Positions 62,474-64,000 of a stretch of 64,000 nt of DNA are shown piece by piece; within the stretch, counting starts at the first letter, position 1, and the number at the start of each line of letters is the position of its first letter. The notes under the pieces were generated by a model. It was not told the origin of the DNA, did not search any database, and worked only from the letters and a program-made list of their open reading frames with translations. Both the position numbers and the translations under genes were made by a program. This DNA is from Oleiagrimonas sp963817755 (lineage in GTDB: Bacteria > Pseudomonadota > Gammaproteobacteria > Xanthomonadales > Rhodanobacteraceae): assembly GCA_963817755.1 (NCBI GenBank), contig CAWFPB010000002.1, forward strand, positions 1-64,000, in the 5' to 3' direction.

Positions 62474-64000
<1,527 letters not shown>

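Overview
The window is high-GC gammaproteobacterial chromosome, most likely from the order Xanthomonadales and plausibly the family Rhodanobacteraceae. The 16S rRNA carries the Xanthomonadales GTATGTGG variant beside the 1,400-region loop primer site. Other pointers are the Ala-then-Ile tRNA order in the rRNA spacer, the Oar-like TonB receptor, the GDSL autotransporter esterase and the bio and ilv-leu gene orders. It reads as ordinary core chromosome with a few accessory islets; no complete insertion sequence, prophage, integron or CRISPR array is visible.

Layout. 0-7.4 kb: N-terminus of a divergent M23-type peptidase, tyrS, then a complete rRNA operon (promoter, boxA, 16S, tRNA-Ile, tRNA-Ala, tRNA-Ile, 23S, 5S, terminator). 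7.5-17.3 kb: ExeA/GspA-like ATPase, rhomboid protease, BPSS1780-type membrane protein, GspE-family ATPase, glyQ and glyS, and a broken TPR sulfotransferase. 18-30.6 kb: Oar-like TonB receptor, YbaY-like lipoprotein, GDSL autotransporter, mnmG, a 63-residue gene behind a sigma-54-like promoter, a small lipoprotein and pepN. 30.6-36 kb: a PLP-dependent dehydratase, an MHYT-domain sensor, tag, a two-gene envelope pair, and a dead DUF72 gene. 36-46.3 kb: a YbhG-YbhF-YbhS-YbhR-type ABC exporter, a Tat-exported multicopper oxidase, and a SigZ-like sigma factor with a permease and a CxxC redox protein. 46.4-52 kb: biotin genes bioC, bioH, bioF and bioB with a BirA-type operator, and comF. 52-64 kb: a long leftward operon leuA-ilvE-leuC-leuD-leuB-ilvD-ilvC-ilvG-ilvM/H, with ubiA behind it, which gives nearly the whole valine/isoleucine/leucine pathway.

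Sequence quality matters here. At least a dozen genes, including the normally essential tyrS and glyS, carry single-base frameshifts; these look like assembly errors rather than real gene loss. Two genes (the DUF72 gene and the sulfotransferase) are instead broken by in-frame stop codons and are better pseudogene candidates.

The points most worth a second look are: an extra, degenerate tRNA-Ile in the rRNA spacer; a palindromic repeat present both in the 23S-5S spacer and inside the ilvE reading frame, where it lengthens the protein; heptamer repeats that supply the stop codons of bioF and ilvD; a textbook BirA operator; and a sigma-54-like promoter in front of a tiny unknown gene.
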